From: Parafrigoribacterium mesophilum | Lineage (GTDB): Bacteria > Actinomycetota > Actinomycetes > Actinomycetales > Microbacteriaceae | Direction of reading: 5' to 3' | Assembly (NCBI RefSeq): GCF_039652555.1 | Contig: NZ_JBDJAF010000004.1 | Coordinates: forward strand, 62,001 to 126,000 | DNA length: 64,000 nt | Shown: in pieces, positions 1-8,533 of the stretch | How the letters are laid out: each line of letters begins with the position of its first letter | Numbering within the stretch: the first letter of the stretch is position 1 | Translations under genes and position numbers: made by a program | The notes under the pieces: generated by a model | Databases searched by the model: none | The model's input: only the letters and a program-made list of their open reading frames with translations | What the model was told of the DNA's origin: nothing

Positions 1-86
1 GTGCGTGCGTCACGGTGAGGCTGCCGCTGTCGGCGTCGCCGGATGCCGTGGCGCCGGCCGGCACGGCACGCGGGAGCATCGTGTGA
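1..86 (+). CDS. sensor histidine kinase, C-terminal end only (partial)
   Basis: The third reading frame runs open from the window edge to a TGA at 84-86. It ends in ACVTVRLPLS followed by a short tail. That is the usual last strand of a GHKL ATPase domain, where kinases end in a (G/A)xxFTVxLP motif. The next gene begins at GTG 83 and is a CitB/DcuR-like response regulator, so this is most likely its partner kinase (DpiB/CitA/DcuS type). Start and stop overlap by 4 nt, which suggests translational coupling. Only about 27 residues are visible, so the sensor part cannot be judged. Confidence 0.6.
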   Translation, partial: ACVTVRLPLSASPDAVAPAGTARGSIV

Positions 87-790
87 GCACGCCGCAGCGC
101 GCACCGCTGCGCACCCTCATCGTCGACGACGACCGGTCCGTCGCCAGCATCCACCGCCTCTTCGTCGAAGCTCACGAGGGCTTCACCGTGGTCGGGGAGG
201 CGCACTCCGGCGCTGCGGCCCTGGAGCAGGTGGAGTTGCTGGCTCCGGATGTCGTGCTGCTCGACGTCTATCTTCCGGACTTCTCCGGCCTGGAGGTGCT
301 CAGCCGACTCAGCGTGGAACGGGCCAGGCGGGTCGAAGTGATCGCGGTGACGGCGGCCCGCGACCTTGCGAGCGTGCGGGAAGCACGGGCGAACGGTGTG
401 CGGCACTACCTGGTCAAGCCGTTCACCGCATCCGCCTTGCGGGAACGCCTCGACGAGGTGCTGCATCACCACACCACACTGCAGCGCAGCCGCGGCGCCG
501 CGCTCGACCAACGCACCGTTGATGAGATCCTCGGCGGCAGTGGCGTCGGCAACGGATCGTCCAGCTCGCCACCGAAGGGGGTGTCGGCGGCGACGCTGAA
601 GCGGGTATCCGCAGCGCTCAGCGAAGCGCACGGCGACCTGTCCGCGAGCCAGCTCGCCGAACGGGTCGGCATGTCCCGCGTCGGTGCGCGGCGCTACCTG
701 GAGTATCTCGTCGCGCGAGGCCTCGCATCGGTGGAACCGCGCTACGGCGCCACCGGACGCCCGGAGAACCGGTACCGTTCGCCGCTGTAG
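83..790 (+). CDS. response regulator, CitB/DcuR-like
   Basis: This is a two-component transcription factor of about 235 residues. The receiver domain occupies roughly residues 8-125, with the acidic pair in LIVDDD, the phospho-acceptor Asp in VLLDVYLPD and the conserved Lys in YLVKPF. The C-terminal part contains a helix-turn-helix (LSASQLAERVGMSRVGARRYLEYL) typical of regulators paired with carboxylate-sensing kinases. I chose GTG 83 because it overlaps the kinase stop codon; an earlier in-frame start at position 5 would add a non-conserved, low-quality segment. The target genes are unknown. It converges on cinA with a 7-nt gap. Confidence 0.85.
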   Translation: MSTPQRAPLRTLIVDDDRSVASIHRLFVEAHEGFTVVGEAHSGAAALEQVELLAPDVVLLDVYLPDFSGLEVLSRLSVERARRVEVIAVTAARDLASVREARANGVRHYLVKPFTASALRERLDEVLHHHTTLQRSRGAALDQRTVDEILGGSGVGNGSSSSPPKGVSAATLKRVSAALSEAHGDLSASQLAERVGMSRVGARRYLEYLVARGLASVEPRYGATGRPENRYRSPL

Positions 791-797
791 GCGCGTT

Positions 798-1295
798 CTA
801 CCCGGCCGGGATTCCGAGCTCTTCGACGAGCCAGCGCAGCGCGGCATCCACCACGGCCCGGCGGATCTCGTTGCGGGTGCCGCTCAGCGCCAGCGCGCGG
901 GTGCGCGCCTTGTCGCCGTGCGCCAGCCCGAGGTACACCGTGCCGACCGGATGCCCGTCCTGCGGATCGGGCCCCGCGACGCCGGTGGTGGACAGGCCGA
1001 TCGACGCGGGAACGCCATCGACGGCAAGCGCGTCCCGCACCCCGACCGCCATCTGTGCGGCGACCTGCGGATGCACGGCGCCGTGCTCGGCGAGCAGTGC
1101 GGCGTCAACGCCCAACAGCGCGTGTTTCAACGCGGTGCGGTACGCGACGATGCCGCCGTTGACCACGACTGACGCTCCCGGCGTGGCGATCAGTTCCGCC
1201 GCCAACGCTCCGCCGGTGAGCGACTCGGCGACCCCGATGGTCTCGCCGCGGGCGGTGAGCGCTGCGATGACCTGCGCGGACAGCTGGTTAGACAC
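798..1295 (-). CDS. pncC: CinA C-terminal domain protein (nicotinamide-nucleotide amidohydrolase)
   Basis: The 165-residue protein corresponds to the stand-alone CinA-C domain. This domain deamidates nicotinamide mononucleotide to nicotinate mononucleotide in NAD salvage. Visible signatures are AESLTGGALAAEL near residue 23, GGIVAYRTALKHALLGV and the STTGVAGPDPQDGHPVGTVYLGL segment. The N-terminal COG1058 domain of full-length CinA is absent, as is common in actinobacteria. The gene starts with GTG and overlaps the pgsA stop by 8 nt, so it is the last gene of the ftsK-pgsA-cinA operon. Confidence 0.92.
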   Translation of the reverse strand: MSNQLSAQVIAALTARGETIGVAESLTGGALAAELIATPGASVVVNGGIVAYRTALKHALLGVDAALLAEHGAVHPQVAAQMAVGVRDALAVDGVPASIGLSTTGVAGPDPQDGHPVGTVYLGLAHGDKARTRALALSGTRNEIRRAVVDAALRWLVEELGIPAG

Positions 1296-1944
1296 GGCGC
1301 GGCCGGCTCACTCGGTACGCCTTGACCAGGTAGTCGATCCCGGTGAGCACCGTCAGCACCAGGGCGGCACCCATGACGACGCCGTTGACCCAGTGCATCC
1401 AGTCGCCCAGAAAGACCCAAAGCGGCACGAGGTACAGCGAGATGGCGACCGCTTGCACGACGGTCTTCAGCTTGCCGCCCGGCGAGGCGGCGACCACCCG
1501 ATTGCGCAGCACGGCGAAGCGGAACGCGGTGATGCCCAATTCACGGACCAGGATGACGATGGTGACCCACCACCACAGCTCGCCCAGCAGGGACAGGGCG
1601 ACCAGTGCGCCGCCGGTGAGCACCTTGTCGGCGATCGGGTCAAGAAGCTTGCCGACGTTGGTGACGAGGTTCTGACGGCGTGCCAGACGACCGTCGACGC
1701 TGTCGGTGACGATGGCGACGATGAAGAGCGCGGCGGCCAGGTAGCGCAGCAGGCCCAGCTCACCGGCGTCGGCGAGCAGCATCCAGATGAACAGGGGGGC
1801 GAGCAGGATGCGCACCACCGTGATGATGTTCGCGACGTTGCCGTTGCTCGCCGGAGTATCGCCCGCCCTGGCGACCCGACCGCGCATCGAACTGCCCCGG
1901 GAAGCGCCTGCCATCCCGGAGTCGAAAGCATCCGGAGATGTCAC
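1288..1944 (-). CDS. pgsA: CDP-diacylglycerol-glycerol-3-phosphate 3-phosphatidyltransferase
   Basis: This membrane enzyme makes phosphatidylglycerophosphate, the first committed step to phosphatidylglycerol and cardiolipin. It has 218 residues and several hydrophobic helices. The CDP-alcohol phosphotransferase motif D-x2-DG-x2-AR-x8-G-x3-D-x3-D is intact, beginning DSVDGRLAR and ending LLDPIADK. The N-terminal 35 residues are polar and poorly conserved, so a later start is possible, but GTG 1944 lies only 4 nt after the ftsK stop, consistent with coupling. The downstream overlap with cinA gives the usual actinobacterial order. Confidence 0.95.
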   Translation of the reverse strand: MTSPDAFDSGMAGASRGSSMRGRVARAGDTPASNGNVANIITVVRILLAPLFIWMLLADAGELGLLRYLAAALFIVAIVTDSVDGRLARRQNLVTNVGKLLDPIADKVLTGGALVALSLLGELWWWVTIVILVRELGITAFRFAVLRNRVVAASPGGKLKTVVQAVAISLYLVPLWVFLGDWMHWVNGVVMGAALVLTVLTGIDYLVKAYRVSRPRRV

Positions 1945-1948
1945 GGCC

Positions 1949-4561
1949 CTACTCCCTACCGGTCAGCTTCCAGGCATCCTCGTCCGAGCCGCCCTCCACC
2001 TCATCGTAACCGCTCGTCATCTCCTCGACCGGATCGGGCTGGCTCGCGGCTGCGGGGACGGCATCCGGTTCCTCACCGCGCAGCATCGCCAGCACGGACG
2101 GCAGTTGCTCAACGCCGACCAGCACGTCGCGGGCCTTGGAGCCCTCGGACGGTCCGACGATCTGCCGGGACTCGAGCAGGTCCATCAGCCGGCCGGCCTT
2201 CGCGAAACCGACCCGCAGCTTGCGTTGCAGCATCGAGGTCGAGCCGAACTGGGTGCTGACGATGAGCGCCGCAGCCTCCAGCAGCACGTCGAGGTCGCCG
2301 CCGATGTCCGCGTCGATGACCTTGTGCTCGGTGGCCGCCGCGACGTCGTTCCGGTACTCCGGCCTGGCCTGGCGGGTGACGTGCTTGACCACGGCCTCCA
2401 CCTCGGCCTCGGTGACCCAGGAGCCCTGTACCCGGATCGCCTTGGAGGCGCCCATCGGCAGGAACAGGGCGTCACCCTGGCCGATCAGCTTGTCGGCGCC
2501 GGGCTGGTCCAGGATGACGCGGGAGTCGGTCATGCTGCTGACCGCGAACGCGAGGCGGCTGGGCACGTTGGCCTTGATCAACCCGGTCACCACGTCGACG
2601 CTCGGCCGTTGCGTGGCCAGCACGAGATGGATGCCGGAGGCCCGGGCCAGCTGGGTGATCCTGGCGATCGAGTCCTCGACGTCGCGCGGGGCGACCATCA
2701 TCAGGTCGGCCAGCTCGTCGACGACCACGAGCAGGTACGGGTACGGCTTGAGGGTGCGCTGGCTGCCGGCCGGCAACTGGATCTCGTTGGCGATGACGGC
2801 GGCGTTGAAGTCGTCGATGTGGCGGAAGCCGAAGCTGGCCAGGTCGTCGTAGCGCATGTCCATCTCTTTGACCACCCAGGACAACGCTTCCGCGGCCTTC
2901 TTCGGGTTGGTGATGATCGGGGTGATCAGGTGCGGGACGCCGGCGTAGTGGGCCAGCTCGACCCGCTTCGGGTCGATCAGCACCATTCGCACCTGGGTCG
3001 GCGTTGCCCGCATCAGCAGCGAGGTGATCATCGAGTTGACGAAGCTGGATTTTCCGGAGCCGGTGGACCCGGCCACCAGCAAATGGGGCATCTTCGCCAG
3101 GTTGGCGACCACGAATCCGCCCTCGACATCTTTGCCCAGTCCGATGGTCATGGGGTGCTTGCTCGAGGTGCAGGCCTTGGAGCGCAGCACGTCGCCGAGG
3201 GAGACGATCTCGCGGTCCGAGTTGGGGATCTCGATGCCGATGGCGCTCTTTCCGGGGATGGGCGAGAGGATGCGCACCTCGTTGCTGGCCACCGCGTAGG
3301 AAAGGTTTTTGCTCAGGGCGGTGACGCGTTCCACCTTGACGCCGGTGCCGAGTTCGATTTCGTAGCGGGTCACCGTGGGGCCGCGGCTGAAGCCGGTTAC
3401 CGCCGCGTCGACGTGGAACTGCTTCAGCACATCGGTGATCGAGCGGACGACCTCGTCGTTGGCGGCGGAGCGGGCCTTGGCCGGGGTGCCGGCGGCGAGG
3501 GTGGATGCGGCGGGTAGCCGGTAGGGTGCGCTGGGCTGCTGCGGACGCAGGTGCGCCGCATCCTCGTCGAAGTCGTCGTTCGTGTCCGCGCCGAAGCCGG
3601 GCAGCAGGTTGGCGCCTGCGGGCTCTGCGTCGTCTCGGATGCCGATCGCCGATGCGCCGGCCGGGCTGGGTTGAGCCAGGTCTTCTGTGACGTGGGCGAC
3701 CACTTCGGTGACCGCCGGGGTGAGCACCGGTGAGTCGAACGCCGGATCTTCCTCCCGGTGCGACTTGTTGCGCCGCCACCACGGCACCGAGTCGTCGCCG
3801 GACAGGCCGAGGTCTTCCAGGCCGCCGAAGGCGACCTCCGGTTTGGTCGCCTGGGCGTCCTGGGCGGGAGTGAGTTGGGCGCCGAACAGGTAGGCGTACA
3901 GTTGCCTCGCCCTGGCACCGACGTGGTTGGGCGGGGTTTTCGTGATGATGAACAACGACAGCACCAGCAGCGCGATGACGATCGCGGTGGCGCCGTATCC
4001 GGTGGTCAGCGCGACCAGCGGCGCGCCGAGCAGCCAGCCTAAGATGCCGCCGGCCACCGCGAGCGCGGCCAGGCCGGCCGAGGGAGCGGGCGCTCCGCCG
4101 AAGATGTGGCACAGTGCGCTCACCGAGATCAGCAGCACGCCCAGGCCGATGCCGATCCGGCCGTTGTCGTTCACCGAGGACGGATGCCGGAACAGCCAGA
4201 TCGCAAAAACCAGCATGATGACCGGCAGCGCGTAGGCGACCCGGCCGAACAGGCCCCCGAACGTGTAGGCGTCGAACGCGGCGGCGACCGGGCTGGTCGG
4301 GTTGAACCACTCGACAAACGCGCCGCCGATGGCCAGCAGCACGATGAAGAACGGCACGCCGTCGCGGCGTTCGTCTTTGGCGAGGGTTTCGGTGCCGAGC
4401 ACCCGGGCGGCGCCGCCGACGACGTGGGCCAGACTGAGCCAGATTCGCGTGACCAGACCGGGTCTCGGCGCCGGGGTGGCGCGCGATTTGCGGGTCGTCG
4501 ACGAGCGTCCGCGCGCGGACTGCGGGCGGGCGCGCGAGGTCGACCTGGTGCTCGTAGCCAT
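1949..4561 (-). CDS. ftsK: DNA translocase FtsK/SpoIIIE
   Basis: This is a septal DNA pump that clears and aligns chromosome termini during division. A basic, Ser/Thr/Arg-rich N-terminus is followed by about four transmembrane helices in the first 210 residues. A low-complexity linker comes next. The motor has Walker A GSTGSGKSS near residue 495 and Walker B LLVVVDELADLMM. The last 80 residues form the gamma winged helix that reads orienting sequences (FGSTSMLQRKLRVGFAKAGRLMDLLE). I prefer ATG 4561 (MATSTRST); an in-frame ATG at 4591 adds ten residues and neither has a strong ribosome site. It heads the ftsK-pgsA-cinA operon. Confidence 0.95.
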   Translation of the reverse strand: MATSTRSTSRARPQSARGRSSTTRKSRATPAPRPGLVTRIWLSLAHVVGGAARVLGTETLAKDERRDGVPFFIVLLAIGGAFVEWFNPTSPVAAAFDAYTFGGLFGRVAYALPVIMLVFAIWLFRHPSSVNDNGRIGIGLGVLLISVSALCHIFGGAPAPSAGLAALAVAGGILGWLLGAPLVALTTGYGATAIVIALLVLSLFIITKTPPNHVGARARQLYAYLFGAQLTPAQDAQATKPEVAFGGLEDLGLSGDDSVPWWRRNKSHREEDPAFDSPVLTPAVTEVVAHVTEDLAQPSPAGASAIGIRDDAEPAGANLLPGFGADTNDDFDEDAAHLRPQQPSAPYRLPAASTLAAGTPAKARSAANDEVVRSITDVLKQFHVDAAVTGFSRGPTVTRYEIELGTGVKVERVTALSKNLSYAVASNEVRILSPIPGKSAIGIEIPNSDREIVSLGDVLRSKACTSSKHPMTIGLGKDVEGGFVVANLAKMPHLLVAGSTGSGKSSFVNSMITSLLMRATPTQVRMVLIDPKRVELAHYAGVPHLITPIITNPKKAAEALSWVVKEMDMRYDDLASFGFRHIDDFNAAVIANEIQLPAGSQRTLKPYPYLLVVVDELADLMMVAPRDVEDSIARITQLARASGIHLVLATQRPSVDVVTGLIKANVPSRLAFAVSSMTDSRVILDQPGADKLIGQGDALFLPMGASKAIRVQGSWVTEAEVEAVVKHVTRQARPEYRNDVAAATEHKVIDADIGGDLDVLLEAAALIVSTQFGSTSMLQRKLRVGFAKAGRLMDLLESRQIVGPSEGSKARDVLVGVEQLPSVLAMLRGEEPDAVPAAASQPDPVEEMTSGYDEVEGGSDEDAWKLTGRE

Positions 4562-4689
4562 GGTTTCCAGGCTACTTTGCGCCACCGTCATTGACGCGGA
4601 GGCGCGGCGAGTGTCACCGCGGCCGCCGGCATCCGCCCCCGCGACGCCACCCTGCCCGCAACCCTGCGGACCCGCAAATCACGCCGAGG

Positions 4690-4747
4690 GATACCATTTC
4701 GGACGAGACACCCCGCCGCGGCGGGCGGTCTCGTCCGGAATGGTATC
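4690..4747. repeat. 58-bp near-perfect palindrome, possible terminator or dispersed repeat
   Basis: The two arms 4690-4718 and 4719-4747 pair across all but about three positions. The outer arm starts GATACCATT and the centre is CCCGCCGCGGCGGG. It lies between the rnj stop and the ftsK start, both transcribed leftwards, so an RNA copy would form a very long hairpin. There is no clear T-run on either side. A diverged relative occurs at about 27505-27560, which suggests a dispersed palindromic element rather than a gene-specific terminator. Confidence 0.7.
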
Positions 4748-4769
4748 GGTCGGGCCTCGGGTCGGAGTA

Positions 4770-6446
4770 CTACGCCTCGATGACCACCGGCACGATCATG
4801 GGCCGGCGGCGGTGCGAGCTGTTCACCCAGCGACCGACGGTGCGCCGCACCACCTGGGTGAAGGCGTGCACGTCGCGCGTGCCGTTGTCCGCCGCGTTCT
4901 CCAGCGCCTTGATGATCAGCGGTTTCACCGCGTCGAAGACCGCCTCGTCCTCGGCGAAGCCGCGGGCCTGGATCTCCGGACCCACGATAACCCGCCCGGT
5001 CTGGATGTCCACGGCCAGGAAGATCGAGACGAAGCCCTCCTCGGCGAGGATCCGCCGGTCTTTGAGGTCCGCCTCGGTGATCTCGCCGACCGTGGAGCCG
5101 TCCACGTACACGTAGCCCAGATCGAGTTGGCCGACGACCGTCGCGACGCCGTCCTTGAGGTCGATCACCGTGCCGTCCTCGCCGATGATGGTGTTCTCCT
5201 CCGGAACCCCGGTGTCGATGGCCAGCGCCTGGTTGGCGACCAGGTGGCGGTATTCGCCGTGCACGGGCAGCACGTTCTTCGGCCGCACGATGTTGTAGCA
5301 GTAGAGCAGCTCGCCGGCGCAGGCATGACCGGAGACGTGCACCTTCGCGTTGCCCTTGTGCACCACGGTCGCGCCGAGCTTGGTCAGGCCGTTGATCACC
5401 CGGTACACCGCGTTCTCGTTGCCGGGGATGAGGCTGGAGGCCAGGATCACGGTGTCGCCCTTGCCGACCTCGATCTGATGCTCGAGGTTGGCCATCCGCG
5501 CCAGCACCGCCATCGGCTCGCCCTGGGACCCGGTGCTCATGTAGACGATTTTGTTGTCGGGCAGGTCGGCGGCCTTCTTGTGGTCGATGAGCACACCCTC
5601 GGGCACCCGCAGATAGCCGAGTTCGGCGGCGATGGTCATGTTGCGCACCATGGAGCGGCCCATGAACGCGACGCGGCGGCCGTTGGCGTGCGCGGCATCC
5701 AGCACCTGCTGCACGCGGTGCACGTGGCTCGAGAAGCTGGCGACGATGACGCGGCGCGGCGCCTTGGCCATCACGGACTCGATCACCGGGCCGATGGCGC
5801 GCTCGGATGCCGTGAAGCCGGGGATGTCGGCGTTCGTCGAGTCGACCATGAACAGGTCAACCCCGGCCGCGCCGAGGCGGCCGAAGGAGCGCAGGTCGGT
5901 GATGCGGCGGTCCAGCGGAAGCTGGTCCATCTTGAAGTCGCCGGTGTGCAGCACGGTGCCGGCCGAGGTGGTGATGGCAACGGCCAGCGCATCCGGGATC
6001 GAGTGGTTCACCGCGATGAATTCGAGGTCGAATGGTCCGATTTTCTCGTGCTGGCCCTCGCTGACGGTGAGGGTGTACGGGGTGATGCGGTGCTCCTTGA
6101 GCTTGGCCTCGACGAGGGCGAGCGTGAGGTTGGAGCCGATCAGCGGGATGTCGGCGCGCAGCCGCAGCAGGTAGGGGACGGCGCCGATGTGGTCCTCGTG
6201 GCCGTGGGTAAGCACGACCCCGATCACATCCTGAAGCCGATCGCGGATGGGGCTGAAGTCGGGGAGGATGAGGTCGACGCCGGGCTGGGTCTCCTCGGGG
6301 AAGAGCACCCCGCAGTCGACGATGAGGATCTTGCCGTCGATCTCGAACGAGGTCATGTTGCGGCCGATTTCGCCGAGCCCTCCGATCGGGATGACGCGGA
6401 GGGTTCCGGGAGTGAGTGCGCGCGGCGAATAGACAGGTGAGTTCAT
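4770..6446 (-). CDS. rnj: ribonuclease J
   Basis: This is a metallo-beta-lactamase/beta-CASP nuclease with endo- and 5'-exonuclease activity in mRNA decay and rRNA maturation. It has 558 residues, as expected. The zinc site HGHEDHIG follows LTH near residue 80, and further ligand motifs are visible as NHSIPDAL and HTGDFKMD. The beta-CASP part carries DSTNAD and the later HVSGHACAGEL and PVHGEYRHL segments. The C-terminal domain ends GRWVNSSHRRRPMIVPVVIEA. A 73-nt gap separates it from dapA, with which it is usually adjacent in actinobacteria. Confidence 0.96.
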   Translation of the reverse strand: MNSPVYSPRALTPGTLRVIPIGGLGEIGRNMTSFEIDGKILIVDCGVLFPEETQPGVDLILPDFSPIRDRLQDVIGVVLTHGHEDHIGAVPYLLRLRADIPLIGSNLTLALVEAKLKEHRITPYTLTVSEGQHEKIGPFDLEFIAVNHSIPDALAVAITTSAGTVLHTGDFKMDQLPLDRRITDLRSFGRLGAAGVDLFMVDSTNADIPGFTASERAIGPVIESVMAKAPRRVIVASFSSHVHRVQQVLDAAHANGRRVAFMGRSMVRNMTIAAELGYLRVPEGVLIDHKKAADLPDNKIVYMSTGSQGEPMAVLARMANLEHQIEVGKGDTVILASSLIPGNENAVYRVINGLTKLGATVVHKGNAKVHVSGHACAGELLYCYNIVRPKNVLPVHGEYRHLVANQALAIDTGVPEENTIIGEDGTVIDLKDGVATVVGQLDLGYVYVDGSTVGEITEADLKDRRILAEEGFVSIFLAVDIQTGRVIVGPEIQARGFAEDEAVFDAVKPLIIKALENAADNGTRDVHAFTQVVRRTVGRWVNSSHRRRPMIVPVVIEA

Positions 6447-6519
6447 GGATTCCAGTGGGTTTGCGGCCGTGTGGCCTGGTGTGTCGAGGTCGTGAACCTC
6501 CGGTGCAAGTGGGTACGCG

Positions 6520-7497
6520 TCAGCGGGTGGTCCCGGCGACCTTGGGCAGCGCGCCGCCGGCGGCGGCGTTGCGGTCCGGCCTGAAGTTGGACAGGTCGAG
6601 GCCGGGGATCTGGCCGACCAGGGCGACGCCTTCCTCGATCTGCGCGGCCTCGAAGTCCTCGGGGCCGACCAACGGCAGCCGCACCCGCGCGGAGCCGATG
6701 CGGCCGAGTCCGTGCAGGATGTATTTGGCGGCGACGGTGCCGGGCACGTGGGTCATCACGGCGCGCACGAGCGGTTCGAGGCGACGGTACGCTTCGGTGG
6801 CCGTCTTCAGATCGCCGGCGTTCACGGCATCCACCATCTGACGGTACGGGGTCGCGGTGATGTTCGCGGTGACGCCGATCAGGCCGGTCGCACCGATCGC
6901 CAGGTGCGGCAGCACGTTGACGTCGTCGCCGGAGAAGTACATGAGGTCGGTGTTGTTGAGCACCCGACTGACCTCGGCGAAGTCACCCTTGGCATCCTTG
7001 ATCGCCAGGATGTTCGGATGCTGTGCGGCACGCAGGATCGTCTCGTACTTGATCGGGATGCCGGTGCGGCCCGGGATGTCGTAGAGGATGACCGGCAGGT
7101 CGGTGGCGTCGGCGATGAGCCGGAAATGGGTGAGCACGCCGGCCTGAGTGGGCTTGTTGTAATACGGCGTGACGATCATGACGGCGTCGGCGCCGGCCTT
7201 CTCGCTGGCCTTGTACAGCTGCATGGCGTGGGCGGTCTCGTTGGAGCCGCCGCCGGTGATGATCTTGGCGCGGCCGGCCGCGACCGACTTGCCGACCTCG
7301 ACGAGCTTGAGCTTCTCCGGGTCGGTGAGGGTGCTGGTCTCACCGGTCGTGGCGGTGACGACGATGCCGTCCGCGCCGGCGTTGATGACGTCGTCGATGT
7401 GCTTTTCGACTCCCGGCCAGTCCACTTCGCCGTCAGCGGTGAACGGGGTGACCAGGGCGACCAGCACTTGGCCGAACGGATTCTCGCGAGTACTCAC
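6520..7497 (-). CDS. dapA: 4-hydroxy-tetrahydrodipicolinate synthase
   Basis: This enzyme condenses pyruvate with aspartate semialdehyde, the first step dedicated to diaminopimelate and lysine. The 325-residue TIM barrel shows GTTGE-like TATTGETSTLT, the catalytic Tyr in VILYDIPGRTGI and the Schiff-base Lys in ILAIKDAKGD. The C-terminal tail is slightly longer than in E. coli. It is transcribed towards rnj. In close relatives thyX usually lies immediately upstream; here a repeat-bracketed endonuclease-like gene lies in between. Confidence 0.96.
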   Translation of the reverse strand: MSTRENPFGQVLVALVTPFTADGEVDWPGVEKHIDDVINAGADGIVVTATTGETSTLTDPEKLKLVEVGKSVAAGRAKIITGGGSNETAHAMQLYKASEKAGADAVMIVTPYYNKPTQAGVLTHFRLIADATDLPVILYDIPGRTGIPIKYETILRAAQHPNILAIKDAKGDFAEVSRVLNNTDLMYFSGDDVNVLPHLAIGATGLIGVTANITATPYRQMVDAVNAGDLKTATEAYRRLEPLVRAVMTHVPGTVAAKYILHGLGRIGSARVRLPLVGPEDFEAAQIEEGVALVGQIPGLDLSNFRPDRNAAAGGALPKVAGTTR

Positions 7498-7585
7498 GAC
7501 TTACAGGGTATCGTGCCGACCCACTCGCCTGCTGCTGCCCCGGTCACATCCCCCGTCCCGTCCCGTGTCCCATCCCGTGTCCCAT

Positions 7586-7672
7586 CCCGTTTCAAGGAGT
7601 TTCTGTCCTCCGGCACCCCGTTTATCGGGATCCGGGCCCCTCTGTGACAGATTCTCCGTGAGATGGGACGGG
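7586..7672. repeat. palindromic repeat, left copy of an inverted pair
   Basis: This is an 87-bp element with an imperfect internal palindrome. The left arm 7586-7606 begins CCCGTTTCAAGGAG and the right arm 7647-7672 contains ATTCTCCGTGAGATGGGAC. The left arm is a perfect 21-bp inverted match to 8793-8813 on the other side of the DUF559 gene, and the whole element resembles the reverse complement of 8732-8813. Just before it, 7550-7590 contains several copies of a CCCGTGTCCCAT-like tandem unit. Confidence 0.75.
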
Positions 7673-8533
7673 TCAGGCGGCAAGGTGGTCACCGCGGGAC
7701 AGCGCCGCCAGGACCGATCCGAGCACCTCGTCCCAGTGATTGACGACTTGGTCGTAGTGGAACCGGAGCACCCGGTACCCGCGCATGCTCAGTCGGGCAT
7801 CCCGCTTCATGTCCGCCACCGGGTCGTGGTAGCCGGTGCTGTCGATCTCCACGACGAGGCGGTCGCCGATGAGGAAATCCACGCGATCGCGCCCGATGCG
7901 CACCTGTTGCCGGAATCGGACGCCGATTCTGCGCATCCGGAAGCAGAACATCGATTCGGTGCCGCTCTCCGAAAGCGTTCCCGCCGCCGCCAGTTGGCGC
8001 CGCAGCCGACGCGGCAGACCATCGAGGATGCGATGCCACTGCGCACGAGTGAGCTTGCGTTGGTGCAACGCGGATTCGGCGACCACGAATCCGTGCTCGG
8101 CCGGATGCGTGCACGCCACCTGCTCGACGCAGCTTGCGACGGAGACAAGGAGACGGGACGGTGTCGCATCAGTACTCCAGTGCACGACGACGTGGTGGCC
8201 GACGAGGTCGGAAAGCCGGCGCCGGTAGTCGGACCGGGATCGGAGTTGGCAGGCGTCTGGAGGCACCTGCACGTGCAGGGCGCCGGGCAGGCCGGGAACC
8301 CAGAGCCCGTAGTAGCGTGCGGCGCTGACGCAAGCCAGCCTGCCACCCACGCGCGCGGCTTGTTGCAGTTCGGTCGCGAGGTCGGGGCGACAATACCAGC
8401 CCTTCCGCACCCGGATGATGGCGCCGGCGTGCACCGCATAACGCAGCAGCGTCTTCCCGTAGCCGCGCGCATACAACTCGTGGGTCGCGGCGAGACCGCC
8501 GAGCCCGAGGATGTCTGTCTCAAGTGATCGCAT
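7673..8533 (-). CDS. DUF559-type endonuclease-like protein with AbiEi-like N-terminus
   Basis: The 286-residue protein has two parts. Residues 1-95 resemble the winged-helix start of AbiEi-type antitoxins (ELYARGYGKTLLRYAVHAGAIIRVRKGWYC). The last 110 residues look like a DUF559/Vsr-like PD-(D/E)xK fold, with E in SESGTESMF, D in RVDFLIGDRLVVEID and a terminal GYRVLRFHYDQVVNHWDEVL. Such proteins are frequent in Microbacteriaceae and have no established role. It sits between dapA and thyX and is enclosed by an inverted pair of palindromic repeats, which suggests it arrived as a unit. Nuclease activity is inferred only from the motif pattern. Confidence 0.75.
   Translation of the reverse strand: MRSLETDILGLGGLAATHELYARGYGKTLLRYAVHAGAIIRVRKGWYCRPDLATELQQAARVGGRLACVSAARYYGLWVPGLPGALHVQVPPDACQLRSRSDYRRRLSDLVGHHVVVHWSTDATPSRLLVSVASCVEQVACTHPAEHGFVVAESALHQRKLTRAQWHRILDGLPRRLRRQLAAAGTLSESGTESMFCFRMRRIGVRFRQQVRIGRDRVDFLIGDRLVVEIDSTGYHDPVADMKRDARLSMRGYRVLRFHYDQVVNHWDEVLGSVLAALSRGDHLAA

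Noticed and set aside
5..82. longer N-terminus for the response regulator starting at position 5
   Set aside because: The extra 26 residues do not look like a receiver domain, and the region encodes the end of a histidine kinase in another frame.
1787..3517. 576-codon plus-strand open frame opposite ftsK
   Set aside because: Antisense shadow of ftsK with no conserved motif and no supporting start context.
4302..6440. 712-codon plus-strand open frame opposite RNase J
   Set aside because: It mirrors the rnj coding frame on high-GC DNA, is rich in His/Asp/Val/Arg, and has no recognisable domain or ribosome site.
7501..7692. 63-codon minus-strand open frame inside the left palindromic repeat
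   Set aside because: The apparent peptide (ETGWDTGWDTG) merely translates the CCCGTGTCCCAT tandem repeats, with no ribosome site.
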